A stretch of 37,698 nt of DNA from a virus, in IMG/VR virus record IMGVR_UViG_3300032797_000019, positions 1 through 37,698 of that record; one strand, written 5' to 3'. A program made the translations under genes and the position numbers. How positions within the stretch are numbered: the stretch's first letter is position 1; the number at the start of each line of letters is the position of its first letter. A model generated the notes under the pieces. That model was not told the origin of the DNA. It made no database searches and saw nothing but the letters and a program-made list of their open reading frames with translations. This document shows, in pieces, positions 23,962-31,027 of this stretch.

Positions 23962-24017
23962 CCAGTTAATGCAAGTAAATACAATGTTAGTACTATAGCA
24001 AGAGCCTTAAGTGTCAT
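23934..24017 (-). CDS. 27-residue membrane peptide with lipobox-like end
   Basis: A tiny hydrophobic peptide. 'LYLLALTGC' (12-20) has the form of a lipoprotein signal (LTGC) but only seven residues follow the cysteine. The ATG overlaps the upstream stop (ATGA), which supports translation. It could be a toxin-like or regulatory membrane peptide; it could also be a chance frame. Confidence 0.45.
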   Translation of the reverse strand: MTLKALAIVLTLYLLALTGCIWMVLVW

Positions 24018-24442
24018 AGTGTTTTCCAGAAGTTTGAATGTTTATACCCTGGCACTACACCTTCAAACAACTCTCCAAAGTCAGCCATGCTAACGATCTC
24101 TTTATAGAGATGAGGCCATTTCTGTACAGCTTTCTTATACCTCCAAGCGTATAGACGCTGCTGGATTGGAATGACTACCATGTTCAAGAGATTGAATATC
24201 CATGAACTAGAGAGCCAGAAGTCTAACTGCATAGGCCACCATTTAGGATACCAACAATGTGATGGACGCCAGATAGAGTATAGTCCATGCCATCCAAATA
24301 AACAGTATACACGTACTGTACCATACTTCTCCTTATAATCTAGCACACTAACACGTGCATAGGTCTTAAGCCAATGCGCTATATAGTAAGCAGCGTCATT
24401 AATACCATCCCAATCCACATCTTCATCTCCCCATTGATGCAT
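24014..24442 (-). CDS. Tryptophan-rich conserved hypothetical protein
   Basis: A 142-residue protein with many Trp and Tyr residues ('WDGINDAAYYIAHWLKTYAR', 'EKYGTVRVYCLFGWHGLYSI', 'QKWPHLYKEIVSMADFGELF'). I associate this sequence course with a conserved phage protein family of unknown role. The middle is hydrophobic (about 78-93) and may touch membrane. The start overlaps the neighbouring stop by one base. Confidence 0.75.
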   Translation of the reverse strand: MHQWGDEDVDWDGINDAAYYIAHWLKTYARVSVLDYKEKYGTVRVYCLFGWHGLYSIWRPSHCWYPKWWPMQLDFWLSSSWIFNLLNMVVIPIQQRLYAWRYKKAVQKWPHLYKEIVSMADFGELFEGVVPGYKHSNFWKTL

Positions 24443-24684
24443 TATAAATCCTCCAATTTAATTAAATCTTTTCGTTTGACATTCTTACAGATCGTGACTA
24501 GATTAGGGAATAATTCACTTGTCGCTTTTAGTTTACACTGAGGATAGTCGCACTTTCGTTTACAACGGCATGATCCTATACCATCTTGCCTACGTTTAAG
24601 ACAGTCTCGATGTATATCACAGAAGCAGAAAAAGTGACTCTCTTTCTTGCTATACACCCATTGTTTCCATGCCTTAATGTCCAT
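24442..24684 (-). CDS. Cysteine-rich zinc-binding small protein
   Basis: An 80-residue basic protein with cysteines at 20, 22, 28, 39, 41, 45, 50 and 66 and a His at 25, enough for one or two zinc sites. The ATG at 24684 follows AAGGAGATTCTTAA and lies 11 bases inside the end of the protease gene. The C-terminus ends 'KRKDLIKLEDL'. No named family. Confidence 0.7.
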   Translation of the reverse strand: MDIKAWKQWVYSKKESHFFCFCDIHRDCLKRRQDGIGSCRCKRKCDYPQCKLKATSELFPNLVTICKNVKRKDLIKLEDL

Positions 24685-25288
24685 TTAAGAATCTCCTTAG
24701 TTGCAGATTGCTAGTTGTTATACCCACTAATGGAGGCATACTAAACAATGCTTGAGCTATGCCATAGAGTTCTCCGTCTAGTGTAAATACTGGTCCACCG
24801 CTCATTCCTGGCCCTATCATAGCGTCGATAATTACTTTGCCCCAGGTATCAAACTCGCCGCTGACAATACCTGATGTCATTATAATTGGAAGAACTGAAG
24901 GTGCTCCAGCAACTGCCACTGTAGTACCGATACGGACGCTACTAACTTGGCATACACGTATATCCCTATACTTATTAAAGCCATCACATTGGAGCAAAGC
25001 AAGATCACGCTTGCTGTCTTGGCGTATGATTCTACAGCCAGCTTTCTCTCCACTCTGCTTAACTGCGATAATGGCTCTTCCTCTTTCGGATACGACATGG
25101 TTAGCTGTCACTACCTTTCCTTTACTAATAATTACTCCACTCCCACCTACATTGCCCTCTTGTGTATCATAGACACGTATTTGTACAGTTCTATTTAGAG
25201 CTACTTTCCCCACCTTCTGGTACGACGGTTGTATCCACAACGATAGGTTGGTTAGAATTACTGCTAACGACAACAGGATCACTGGCAT
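24674..25288 (-). CDS. Membrane-anchored trypsin-like serine protease
   Basis: A 204-residue protease of the chymotrypsin/HtrA fold. The catalytic triad is visible: His64 in 'VVTANHVV', Asp95 in 'RDLALLQ', Ser163 in 'GPGMSGGPVF'. The oxyanion segment GxSGGP is intact. The N-terminus is a hydrophobic anchor (2-19) with no clear cleavage site, so the enzyme probably faces the periplasm or cell exterior. There is no PDZ domain. The ATG at 25288 is set by AAAGGAG; longer readings lack a ribosome site. It overlaps the previous gene by 98 bases. The target is unknown: an envelope protein or a rival-exclusion role are both possible. Confidence 0.85.
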   Translation of the reverse strand: MPVILLSLAVILTNLSLWIQPSYQKVGKVALNRTVQIRVYDTQEGNVGGSGVIISKGKVVTANHVVSERGRAIIAVKQSGEKAGCRIIRQDSKRDLALLQCDGFNKYRDIRVCQVSSVRIGTTVAVAGAPSVLPIIMTSGIVSGEFDTWGKVIIDAMIGPGMSGGPVFTLDGELYGIAQALFSMPPLVGITTSNLQLRRFLNGH

Positions 25289-25451
25289 TTGTAGACTCCT
25301 TTGTTTGTGGCATTCCATTAGGATAATTGAAGTTGTAGTTACGCACACGATCATGCACCCAATGCACAAACGCTTTCCTCTGTACTTTATTCATATAAGC
25401 CAAGGATGCATTGACAGCCTGTACGAATTGTTCTGGACTATTAATCTCCAT
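25191..25451 (-). CDS. Hypothetical protein with disordered tail
   Basis: An 86-residue protein. The N-terminal half is helical ('SPEQFVQAVNASLAYMNKVQ' and 'KAFVHWVHDRVRN'). The C-terminal 40 residues are low complexity (Ser/Asn/Val-rich) and lie in the region that also encodes the start of the protease. GGAGAGG lies ahead of the ATG at 25451. Function unknown. Confidence 0.6.
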   Translation of the reverse strand: MEINSPEQFVQAVNASLAYMNKVQRKAFVHWVHDRVRNYNFNYPNGMPQTKESTNASDPVVVSSNSNQPIVVDTTVVPEGGESSSK

Positions 25452-25659
25452 AAGGATCAACCTCTCCTTCTTTGCATAGATTCCACCATTCCTCAGCCAC
25501 AGTATCCCATTGCACAGGCTGTCCATCTCCATACTTTGTCTTACTCCTGAGTAATTGAGTCCAATCCCATATAAGACTGTGATAATCTCCAGCCTTCATA
25601 TGCATCTTGTACTCGCTCTGTTCTTCAGGAAGATTAAACGTTATCGTTGCTTTCGGCAT
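25441..25659 (-). CDS. Conserved small phage protein
   Basis: A 72-residue acidic protein with 'ATITFNLPEEQSEYKMHMKA' and 'SLIWDWTQLLRSKTKYGDG', a course I recognise from many phage genomes without a known role. The start at 25659 is chosen for GGAGGTGTCAG upstream. It ends 11 bases into the next gene. Confidence 0.7.
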   Translation of the reverse strand: MPKATITFNLPEEQSEYKMHMKAGDYHSLIWDWTQLLRSKTKYGDGQPVQWDTVAEEWWNLCKEGEVDPYGD

Positions 25660-25822
25660 CTGACACCTCCAAGAAGTCACTAGGATTGCCGCCTCGTCTA
25701 ATGTAATCATGACCTCCATCTACAAAGATGGCACCACAATTGCATGTTACAAAGTCATGCCTATGTTTAGACTCGATTACGCTTTTGCATACTCTGCACA
25801 TTGCTCTATTACGTGCTATCAT
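25634..25822 (-). CDS. DUF7695-like zinc-ribbon protein
   Basis: A 62-residue protein with C9-x2-C12 and C27-x-C29 and the typical line 'VIESKHRHDFVTCNCGAIFV' followed by 'DGGHDYIRRGG'. Small proteins of this kind are widespread in tailed phages. Their function is not known; a zinc ion is probably bound. The start overlaps the end of the exonuclease gene by ATGA. Confidence 0.8.
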   Translation of the reverse strand: MIARNRAMCRVCKSVIESKHRHDFVTCNCGAIFVDGGHDYIRRGGNPSDFLEVSDAESNDNV

Positions 25823-26595
25823 ACCTTCCTCACTATTAATTTAGTCATAGTCTTGCCCTTCTGCCACGCTCCACACTTAGGGCATCTATGCTGACGGTAC
25901 ACGTGCACTTTACCATGCCTGGGATGACCTTCTAACATCTTGCCTCTGTGTCCACAAGTACCGCACTCATTGGCTCTATCAGTAAACAAATAGGCATCAG
26001 GGAATGTTTCAGGAGCCCATGCTCTTACCTTTGTGTACAGTTCTTCTGTAGCCAATACATCAGCTATGTTGTATTTCTTCATCTCATTCCATGCATCTAT
26101 CTTACCTTCTAAACAAGCCCTCCATAAGGCAAAGCCTGGATACTTGCGATGGTATGACTTCACATGTGTCGTGTTTAGATTAGCAGCCAAGTATTCTAGC
26201 TTGTTGGATGTAAAGTCTGCCACTCTCCTTGCTAACTGATACGTATCGAAATGTTTGTATGGCTTCGGCGGCTTCATACGATGAAACATAAACCTAGCAT
26301 TGATCCGTCTACTGTCAAAATTCTGTCCATTCTGTGTAATCACAACATCAGCCTCATTGAGTAATTCCCATAGTGGCTTAAGGATTCCTTTATCATCACC
26401 TGGAGGTGTATCACGCTTATCGTAGTATACTTGTGTAGTCTTAGGCGCACCTAACCATTTAGCCGACCATGCCATGATATACCTATCTGTATGTATCTGA
26501 TTAACCGCTACGTTCTGATCATACAAGTCCCATACATAAGCTAGGATAGGAGCCGTTTCAATATCTAGTACAAGTACGTTAGCTTTAATAGCCAT
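25819..26595 (-). CDS. DEDD-type 3'-5' exonuclease with C-terminal zinc ribbon
   Basis: A 258-residue RNase H-fold exonuclease. Exo I is 'LVLDIETAP' (about 8-16), exo II is 'TQNGQNFDSRRI' (about 86-97), and exo III is 'YNIADVLATEELY' (about 173-185), giving a DEDDy set. A zinc ribbon (CGTCGH and CPKCGAW) closes the protein. Similar stand-alone enzymes occur in phages and bacteria (YprB type). It may trim or degrade DNA during replication or host takeover. The start at 26595 follows GAGGAGGTTCACA; the upstream in-frame start at 26637 lacks support. Confidence 0.85.
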   Translation of the reverse strand: MAIKANVLVLDIETAPILAYVWDLYDQNVAVNQIHTDRYIMAWSAKWLGAPKTTQVYYDKRDTPPGDDKGILKPLWELLNEADVVITQNGQNFDSRRINARFMFHRMKPPKPYKHFDTYQLARRVADFTSNKLEYLAANLNTTHVKSYHRKYPGFALWRACLEGKIDAWNEMKKYNIADVLATEELYTKVRAWAPETFPDAYLFTDRANECGTCGHRGKMLEGHPRHGKVHVYRQHRCPKCGAWQKGKTMTKLIVRKV

Positions 26596-26740
26596 TGTGA
26601 ACCTCCTCTGGCTTAAAGTCAAACAAGTACTGACCACAATTTATGCACATTCTATATGGAGATTCATCTTCATCGAGCCTAAACAACTCTCCACCACAGG
26701 AACATTTAGGAGCGTACTGCTGCCATAGATCATTATACAC
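26585..26740 (-). CDS. Zinc-ribbon mini-protein with GTG start
   Basis: A 51-residue protein with CSCGG at 13-17 and CINCGQ at 31-36, a clear zinc ribbon. No ATG lies at the right place. The GTG at 26740, eight bases behind AAGGAG and overlapping the stop of the HNH gene, is the best start. A longer frame to 26890 runs through the HNH gene and is rejected. Confidence 0.65.
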   Translation of the reverse strand: MYNDLWQQYAPKCSCGGELFRLDEDESPYRMCINCGQYLFDFKPEEVHNGY

Positions 26741-27128
26741 GCTTCTTCTCCTTTTTCTTCCTTGTCTTTTTCCTTGTCTCTGCACGTTCACCACGTTCTT
26801 TAGCTGTCTTTTCATCGTGGCATTTCTTGCACAGTACCTGTAATCCTTCAGGTGTACAGAACATACGCCTAAGATACGTGCATACAGCACATTGGCAATT
26901 AGCTAGATCATCTTGAAATGCCTGTGGTTTAGCGGGGTCTTTAACAGGCAAGATATGATCCACTGTAATGGTACGTTTACGAGGTTCCTTCTTATACGCT
27001 TGTAAGCATAACGCACATTTGTATAAGTTCTTACCTACCTTCGCTGCCTTAAGAGCCTGATACCTAGCCCACCATCTATACGATATCTTACGCAATTGCC
27101 AAACAATCCAAGTTTGAAATGGTATCAC
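26733..27128 (-). CDS. HNH endonuclease
   Basis: A 131-residue nuclease. It has C38-x2-C41, the catalytic 'ITVDHILPV' (54-62, D57-H58), then 'LQVLCKKCHDEKT' (97-109) with C100-x2-C103 and His104. The tail is highly basic. The start codon is GTG at 27128, seven bases behind AGGAGG. It sits directly after a LAGLIDADG gene and close to the polymerase gene, suggesting a mobile (homing) element, although a packaging or recombination role is possible. Confidence 0.85.
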   Translation of the reverse strand: MIPFQTWIVWQLRKISYRWWARYQALKAAKVGKNLYKCALCLQAYKKEPRKRTITVDHILPVKDPAKPQAFQDDLANCQCAVCTYLRRMFCTPEGLQVLCKKCHDEKTAKERGERAETRKKTRKKKEKKRV

Positions 27129-27131
27129 TCT

Positions 27132-27509
27132 TTAGCCTCCTTTTCTTGGTACAATTGGCCCTTTTCGTTTTCGCATTGCAGCTAAAGTTGTAATAGCTTG
27201 CATAACTTGTTTCTTCTTTTTGTCTGTTTGAAGATATGGAAGCAGTGTATTAGCTAAACTTAAAGCATGCGAATTTGAAACTACTAGTGTAAATACTTTA
27301 CCGCCATAATGTGACTTATACTTTGGATATAGCACAGAAATAGAACCAGTTCCTAAATATGACTTAATCTTATTTAAGATTTGCTTCTCATTCTGAGCAA
27401 AGGAAAGTTTAAACGAATACGACCTATACTTTCCACACTTACGACGATAGCATCCAATACTTCCTTCACCTTCAAAGAATCCAGCCAGCCATTCATAAGA
27501 GAGTTTCAT
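27132..27509 (-). CDS. LAGLIDADG homing endonuclease, single motif
   Basis: A 125-residue protein with one LAGLIDADG motif, 'WLAGFFEGEGSIG' (7-19), so it would work as a dimer. The rest fits the fold, with 'LSFAQNEKQILNKIKSYLGT' in the middle. It starts one base after the polymerase stop, using the AAGGAG formed by the last polymerase codons. It is thus a free-standing gene in the operon rather than an intron or intein passenger. The probable target is the polymerase gene of related phages. Confidence 0.88.
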   Translation of the reverse strand: MKLSYEWLAGFFEGEGSIGCYRRKCGKYRSYSFKLSFAQNEKQILNKIKSYLGTGSISVLYPKYKSHYGGKVFTLVVSNSHALSLANTLLPYLQTDKKKKQVMQAITTLAAMRKRKGPIVPRKGG

Positions 27510-27510
27510 A

Positions 27511-29217
27511 CTACTCCTTCGCTTCTCGCCAATTGTAGCCTAAATGTACATCTACATCTAATGGTACTGACAACTGTACTACACTATTCATAATGCATCG
27601 TATGTTCTTTGCAATATTTCTAATTCCTCTTGGGTCATCTTTTCTAAATTCAAAGAGGAGTTCATCATGTACTTGTAAGAGGGGATTGTAGCCAGATTGG
27701 GCAACGCTAAGCATTGCGACTTTAATAATATCCGCAGCCGACCCTTGAATGATGTAATTAACTGCCGCACGTTCCCAATGCATTCGTTCAAATTTTTTCC
27801 TGCTATTAATTTCGGGAAGTGGAATCCACCTACCTGACATTGTCGATACACCTCGCTGAGAACGTGCCATAAACTTGACCCGTTCAATCCATGATTTGAC
27901 ACGTGGTAGTACAGCCCAGTATTTCCGAAGAAAGGTGTCTGCTTCAGATTCTGATACTCCTGCTGTAATCGCAATCTTACCTGCCTGAGCCCCATATATG
28001 GAGGCAAAGTTAAGTGTCTTTCCGATATCTCTTGAAGCACCAAGTAAACGTCCAGTAGTTTCATGGACATCTCCGCCAGTTCTAAAAGTTTCAAGCAACG
28101 CTGGCTCTTTACTGAAGTGCGCCAAGAGCCTGTATTCGATTTGGCTATAGTCTGCATCTATCATCACCATCCCATCTCTAGGAATAAACAATTCTCTTAG
28201 TTTAGTTCCATCCTTCTTCGCGGGGATGTTCTGAAGATTGGGATTATTACTACTAAGTCTCCCTGTTCTGATCCCTTTGAAGGTTCCTCCGTCTTGTATG
28301 GATACTTGATTAAATGTTGTGTGGATGTAAGGCAATGTCGGTAGATTTCTAAAAGCGTCCACATACGTTGAAGTAAGCTTTGAGATACGTCTATGACGTA
28401 GTAAAGTATCGACAATAGGTTGTCCTTTAAAAGGTAGCAAAGCGACCTTGTCAGTTCCAGCAATGTTAATCCCATGTTTCTTTAATACCTCAACAGTCTG
28501 TTTCGGTGAGCGAGGATTCCATTCAGCATCGTACACTTTCAATGCATCTTCAATAGTTTTAAGCTCGTCACCAAACTCTATCTTTAATTCGTTAAGCCGT
28601 TGTACATCTATCTTAATTCCTTTTACTTCCATGTCCACTAGACTACGGTACACAGGTAATTCGATCTGCTCATATAACTTACGCTGTGCTGGCATAAATA
28701 TCTTATCGAAATGATAATGTAAATCCCAAGCGTCTATTGCATCTTGGCAGCAGTACTCAGCAACAAATGTTACGTCCTGTTTATCAAGAGTTTTCTTATC
28801 CTTACCTTTGCCTACGATATCCTTATAACTAGGACGTGTACGCTGAAGCTCATCATGTGCCACATCTTTAAGACCTTGTGATTCTCTATTGCTGTTCACC
28901 ACGTAAGACATAATCATTGGGTCACTGAATATCTGGCTCGATGTGACAGGCACACCTGCCTTCAGGAGCCAATGAAAGTCAGTCTTAACGTTGTATCCTA
29001 TAATCTTTTTACCAAACACATACGTTAATAGTTTGAGATGATTGGTAACGTAGACACAGTTAACGCCATCATAGATGCCGCATCCAACGAAGTTATCCTT
29101 CTCATCTGTTTCAATGTCTAATGAGATAGGATCATTAAGCTGGACGTTACTGGGGTCTATCTGTACTTTTATTCCGTGGCTCGATGGTCCCCATGACAAT
29201 CCATTTGATGAGAGCAT
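27511..29217 (-). CDS. Family A DNA polymerase with 3'-5' exonuclease
   Basis: The replicative polymerase, 568 residues, of the Pol I family without a 5' nuclease. Proofreading domain: exo I DIE (34-36), exo II 'YNVKTDF' with D80, exo III 'YCCQD' (Y155, D159). Polymerase: motif A 'DADYSQIE' (354-361), motif B R396...K400...F404...Y408-G409, motif C VHDE (516-519). Phe at 404 matches E. coli F762, not the Tyr of T7. The size is small for the family. The start at 29217 (GAAAGGATTCT) lies 71 bases inside the upstream membrane-protein gene. No intron or intein is visible. Confidence 0.95.
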   Translation of the reverse strand: MLSSNGLSWGPSSHGIKVQIDPSNVQLNDPISLDIETDEKDNFVGCGIYDGVNCVYVTNHLKLLTYVFGKKIIGYNVKTDFHWLLKAGVPVTSSQIFSDPMIMSYVVNSNRESQGLKDVAHDELQRTRPSYKDIVGKGKDKKTLDKQDVTFVAEYCCQDAIDAWDLHYHFDKIFMPAQRKLYEQIELPVYRSLVDMEVKGIKIDVQRLNELKIEFGDELKTIEDALKVYDAEWNPRSPKQTVEVLKKHGINIAGTDKVALLPFKGQPIVDTLLRHRRISKLTSTYVDAFRNLPTLPYIHTTFNQVSIQDGGTFKGIRTGRLSSNNPNLQNIPAKKDGTKLRELFIPRDGMVMIDADYSQIEYRLLAHFSKEPALLETFRTGGDVHETTGRLLGASRDIGKTLNFASIYGAQAGKIAITAGVSESEADTFLRKYWAVLPRVKSWIERVKFMARSQRGVSTMSGRWIPLPEINSRKKFERMHWERAAVNYIIQGSAADIIKVAMLSVAQSGYNPLLQVHDELLFEFRKDDPRGIRNIAKNIRCIMNSVVQLSVPLDVDVHLGYNWREAKE

Positions 29218-29338
29218 AGAATCCTTTCAGTGTGTAGAACGAAATAAACAATAGCCCTAGTACGTATAGAAGTGGAAACAATACTATAGCACTAGCTATC
29301 TCTAGAAGGGCAAGTCCGTATCTTTTGGCGGTATCCAT
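29147..29338 (-). CDS. Small membrane protein overlapping the polymerase start
   Basis: A 63-residue protein with a long hydrophobic region at about 8-40 (LALLEIASAIVLFPLLYVLG and onward), probably one or two short membrane helices. The start follows AAAGGATGACAG. Its last 71 bases encode the start of the polymerase in another frame. No family is recognised. Confidence 0.6.
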   Translation of the reverse strand: MDTAKRYGLALLEIASAIVLFPLLYVLGLLFISFYTLKGFYALIKWIVMGTIEPRNKSTDRPQ

Positions 29339-29652
29339 CTGTCATCCTTTCCTAAATGATATTTCTCAAACTCTAACAAGAACATAATGTTGCATCCAGC
29401 ATGAGCCAGATGAGACAGTCCTGACTCTGCATCCTTATCCTCACCACGTAGCCAAGCGAAGATATGGCGTAATAGACAGTGCGCTACACGTGTCCATTCG
29501 AAGCCACCACGCCAGTTGTTATCACCGTACTTCTTAGCACCGAATGTAAGCACCTTAGCGATTTCTTCCATAGCAACAGGACTAAGCAATGCCATTCTAG
29601 GCTTGCCATCATCGTGCCTCTTGCCTGTGAGTTTGTCCATCTGACCTTCCAT
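29302..29652 (-). CDS. dATP/dGTP diphosphohydrolase-like protein (DUF5664)
   Basis: A 116-residue protein matching the phage family described as dATP/dGTP diphosphohydrolase (formerly DUF5664). It has 'RMALLSPVAMEEIAKVLTFG', 'AKKYGDNNWRGG', 'LLRHIFAWLRGEDKDAESGL' and 'HLAHAGCNIMFLLEF'. Members are MazG-like helical enzymes that remove pyrophosphate from purine dNTPs and adjust the nucleotide pool. The Glu/Asp residues around 71-76 would bind the metal. AAGGAG lies ahead of the ATG. No purZ-type gene is present, so use of 2-aminoadenine DNA is not indicated. Confidence 0.82.
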   Translation of the reverse strand: MEGQMDKLTGKRHDDGKPRMALLSPVAMEEIAKVLTFGAKKYGDNNWRGGFEWTRVAHCLLRHIFAWLRGEDKDAESGLSHLAHAGCNIMFLLEFEKYHLGKDDRWIPPKDTDLPF

Positions 29653-29653
29653 G

Positions 29654-29764
29654 CTAGTCTCCTTGTGCGTTACCTGAGCCCATGCACCATGAACAGGGTC
29701 GTTCTTCCCATGTGGCTGTATCTACTACTTTCCCTTTGCCTTTACAGTGGGGGCATTTAGACAT
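29654..29764 (-). CDS. DnaJ-type zinc-finger mini-protein
   Basis: A 36-residue protein with two motifs, CPHCKGKG (4-11) and CSWCMGSG (24-31), the CxxCxGxG pattern of the DnaJ cysteine-rich domain, here as a single zinc unit. GGAG precedes the ATG, and the stop lies just ahead of the next gene. It overlaps the upstream gene by 40 bases. Small stand-alone forms are known in phages; the partner is not known. Confidence 0.65.
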   Translation of the reverse strand: MSKCPHCKGKGKVVDTATWEERPCSWCMGSGNAQGD

Positions 29765-30102
29765 GGTAGTTTAGCTCCTTCAAAACAATTGCCATTCTCT
29801 GCCGCTTTCACTTCTTCATGAGGATTCACTATCCACTCATTAAACTGAAAGAACGCTAGGTCTGCGGCTGTATCTACATCAGCCTTCTCAAAGTTCTTGC
29901 AGTGTTCTTGCACCAGTATAATTGTCTCACCGCAATGGTATACGTTACGGAGTGTCTTACGAATCTCATGGATAGTGGCCCATCTAGGATTCTCATTATA
30001 CTTCTTGAGTGCCCAGTTAGCAAAGAGCCAACACATATCCCCTACCTCTTTGGCTTGATCTTTTAGCGTTTCTTCTTGGGCTGCTTTAGTTGTGTGTGGC
30101 AT
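29725..30102 (-). CDS. Hypothetical helical protein
   Basis: A 125-residue protein beginning 'MPHTTKAAQEETLKDQAKEV'. The start at 30102 follows AAAGGAGAGAAGAAA; an earlier frame start at 30201 lies in another gene. It is mostly helical, with 'TIHEIRKTLRNVYHCGETII' and an acidic middle. No domain is recognised. Confidence 0.65.
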   Translation of the reverse strand: MPHTTKAAQEETLKDQAKEVGDMCWLFANWALKKYNENPRWATIHEIRKTLRNVYHCGETIILVQEHCKNFEKADVDTAADLAFFQFNEWIVNPHEEVKAAENGNCFEGAKLPCLNAPTVKAKGK

Positions 30103-30244
30103 TTTCTTCTCTCCTTTTACGATCTTGATAGTGTGCAATTTCCATATAGTCACAACATGAGCAACAATACTTTGACTCACCTTCAGATAGACAGTCATCA
30201 CACTGGCCGCAATGCCGACCTGAACAGAAGTACGAATGAATCAT
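30086..30244 (-). CDS. Cysteine-rich zinc mini-protein
   Basis: A 52-residue protein with eight cysteines at 7, 12, 15, 18, 27, 28, 30 and 31 and a charged helical tail. The pattern could bind two zinc ions. The start overlaps the stop of the upstream gene (TAATG). It ends 17 bases inside the next gene. No family is recognised. Confidence 0.6.
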   Translation of the reverse strand: MIHSYFCSGRHCGQCDDCLSEGESKYCCSCCDYMEIAHYQDRKRREENATHN

Positions 30245-30753
30245 TAGAGTATAAACCCCCTCACCTGTTCAATAAAGAATCTAATAAGGGTACGATTAAG
30301 CATCTTAAGTCTCCACCATATCCGTTTTCGTCGTGTACCAAATAGCTTTATGATCGTAGTGACAGCTTCTTCTGGTGTACCTACAATGATGTCATCCTCT
30401 AGACAGGCGATAGAATAGAATCCTTGTGCATGTCTAGGACTAATCCTAATAACAGGACGCCAGTAACAATATCGCATCAGTCCTACTTCATGTTCTCTAC
30501 CTTCTGACTTCAAATCAGCGGCGGCATCAATGAGGCAGAATGAATGACGTATAGCCTCTTTATCTAGCCGCCACTTAGGAGGGAGGGTAGCTGCTGACGC
30601 AGTGAGTTTCTCATGCTTGTTCTTTAATCCTTCTTCAAGAACAGGATGAAACACTCTAAACCCTGCCGCCTTAAGTAGATCAGTGATATGATTAGCATCC
30701 TTTATTAGCTTAGCTTGGTCTTGCCCTGTCATACTACATGCCACATAAATCAT
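30244..30753 (-). CDS. Nucleoside 2-deoxyribosyltransferase-like protein
   Basis: A 169-residue protein. The N-terminal domain has 'IYVACSMTG', 'LLKAAGFRVFHPVLEEG', 'FCLIDAAADLKSEGREHEVG' and 'LMRYCYWRPVIRIS', which fits the nucleoside deoxyribosyltransferase fold: D76 and E89 lie where substrate-binding acids are expected. Such enzymes exchange or cleave bases of deoxynucleosides/nucleotides. The last 35 residues are basic and aromatic, an unusual extra part that may bind membrane or nucleic acid. The next gene's start overlaps the stop. Confidence 0.7.
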   Translation of the reverse strand: MIYVACSMTGQDQAKLIKDANHITDLLKAAGFRVFHPVLEEGLKNKHEKLTASAATLPPKWRLDKEAIRHSFCLIDAAADLKSEGREHEVGLMRYCYWRPVIRISPRHAQGFYSIACLEDDIIVGTPEEAVTTIIKLFGTRRKRIWWRLKMLNRTLIRFFIEQVRGFIL

Positions 30754-30754
30754 A

Positions 30755-31027
30755 TTAAGCTCCTAGTATTTTAGCGGCTACACTGCCGATCACTCCAGCA
30801 ACGTGTTCTTCAAATCCCTTCGGTAGTTTCTTATGCTTATCATAGCAGCGAAAGAATACGTGTGTCATCTCATGAAAGAATGTTTGTACCGATCTTTCAC
30901 CTGTTGTATTGCTTCTAAGAAAGACATCTATGATAGCAGGATTACGTGTAGTCGTAACTCCATAGCACTTCTTTTCTAGTTTAGACACTGGCCTACGCCA
31001 TTCGATATTAACCGCTACCTTTTTCAT
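30755..31027 (-). CDS. Small zincin-type metalloprotease-like protein
   Basis: A 90-residue protein with the zinc-protease motif HEMTH (52-56) in 'TFFHEMTHVFFRCYDKH', and Glu73/Glu74 as candidates for the third ligand ('GFEEHVAGVIG'). This is a minimal form of the ImmA/SprT-like class. The start at 31027 is supported by the ATGA overlap with the upstream mini-gene; an earlier frame start at 31102 is not. The substrate is unknown; a role in removing a host regulator is possible. Confidence 0.7.
   Translation of the reverse strand: MKKVAVNIEWRRPVSKLEKKCYGVTTTRNPAIIDVFLRSNTTGERSVQTFFHEMTHVFFRCYDKHKKLPKGFEEHVAGVIGSVAAKILGA

Noticed and set aside
23833-24017. An overlapping Rz/Rz1-type spanin pair
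   Set aside because: The lipobox peptide would leave only eight mostly hydrophobic residues after processing, and the partner lacks a periplasmic coiled coil.
25248-25550. Plus-strand frames within the leftward operon
   Set aside because: They lie opposite well-supported minus-strand genes with strong ribosome sites and known motifs.
27132-29217. An intron or intein in the DNA polymerase gene carrying the LAGLIDADG gene
   Set aside because: The polymerase frame is continuous with motifs A, B and C intact, and the endonuclease gene starts after its stop codon.
29302-29652. Evidence for a 2-aminoadenine (Z) genome from the dATP/dGTP diphosphohydrolase-like gene
   Set aside because: This family is common in phages with normal DNA, and no purZ or datZ-like gene is present.
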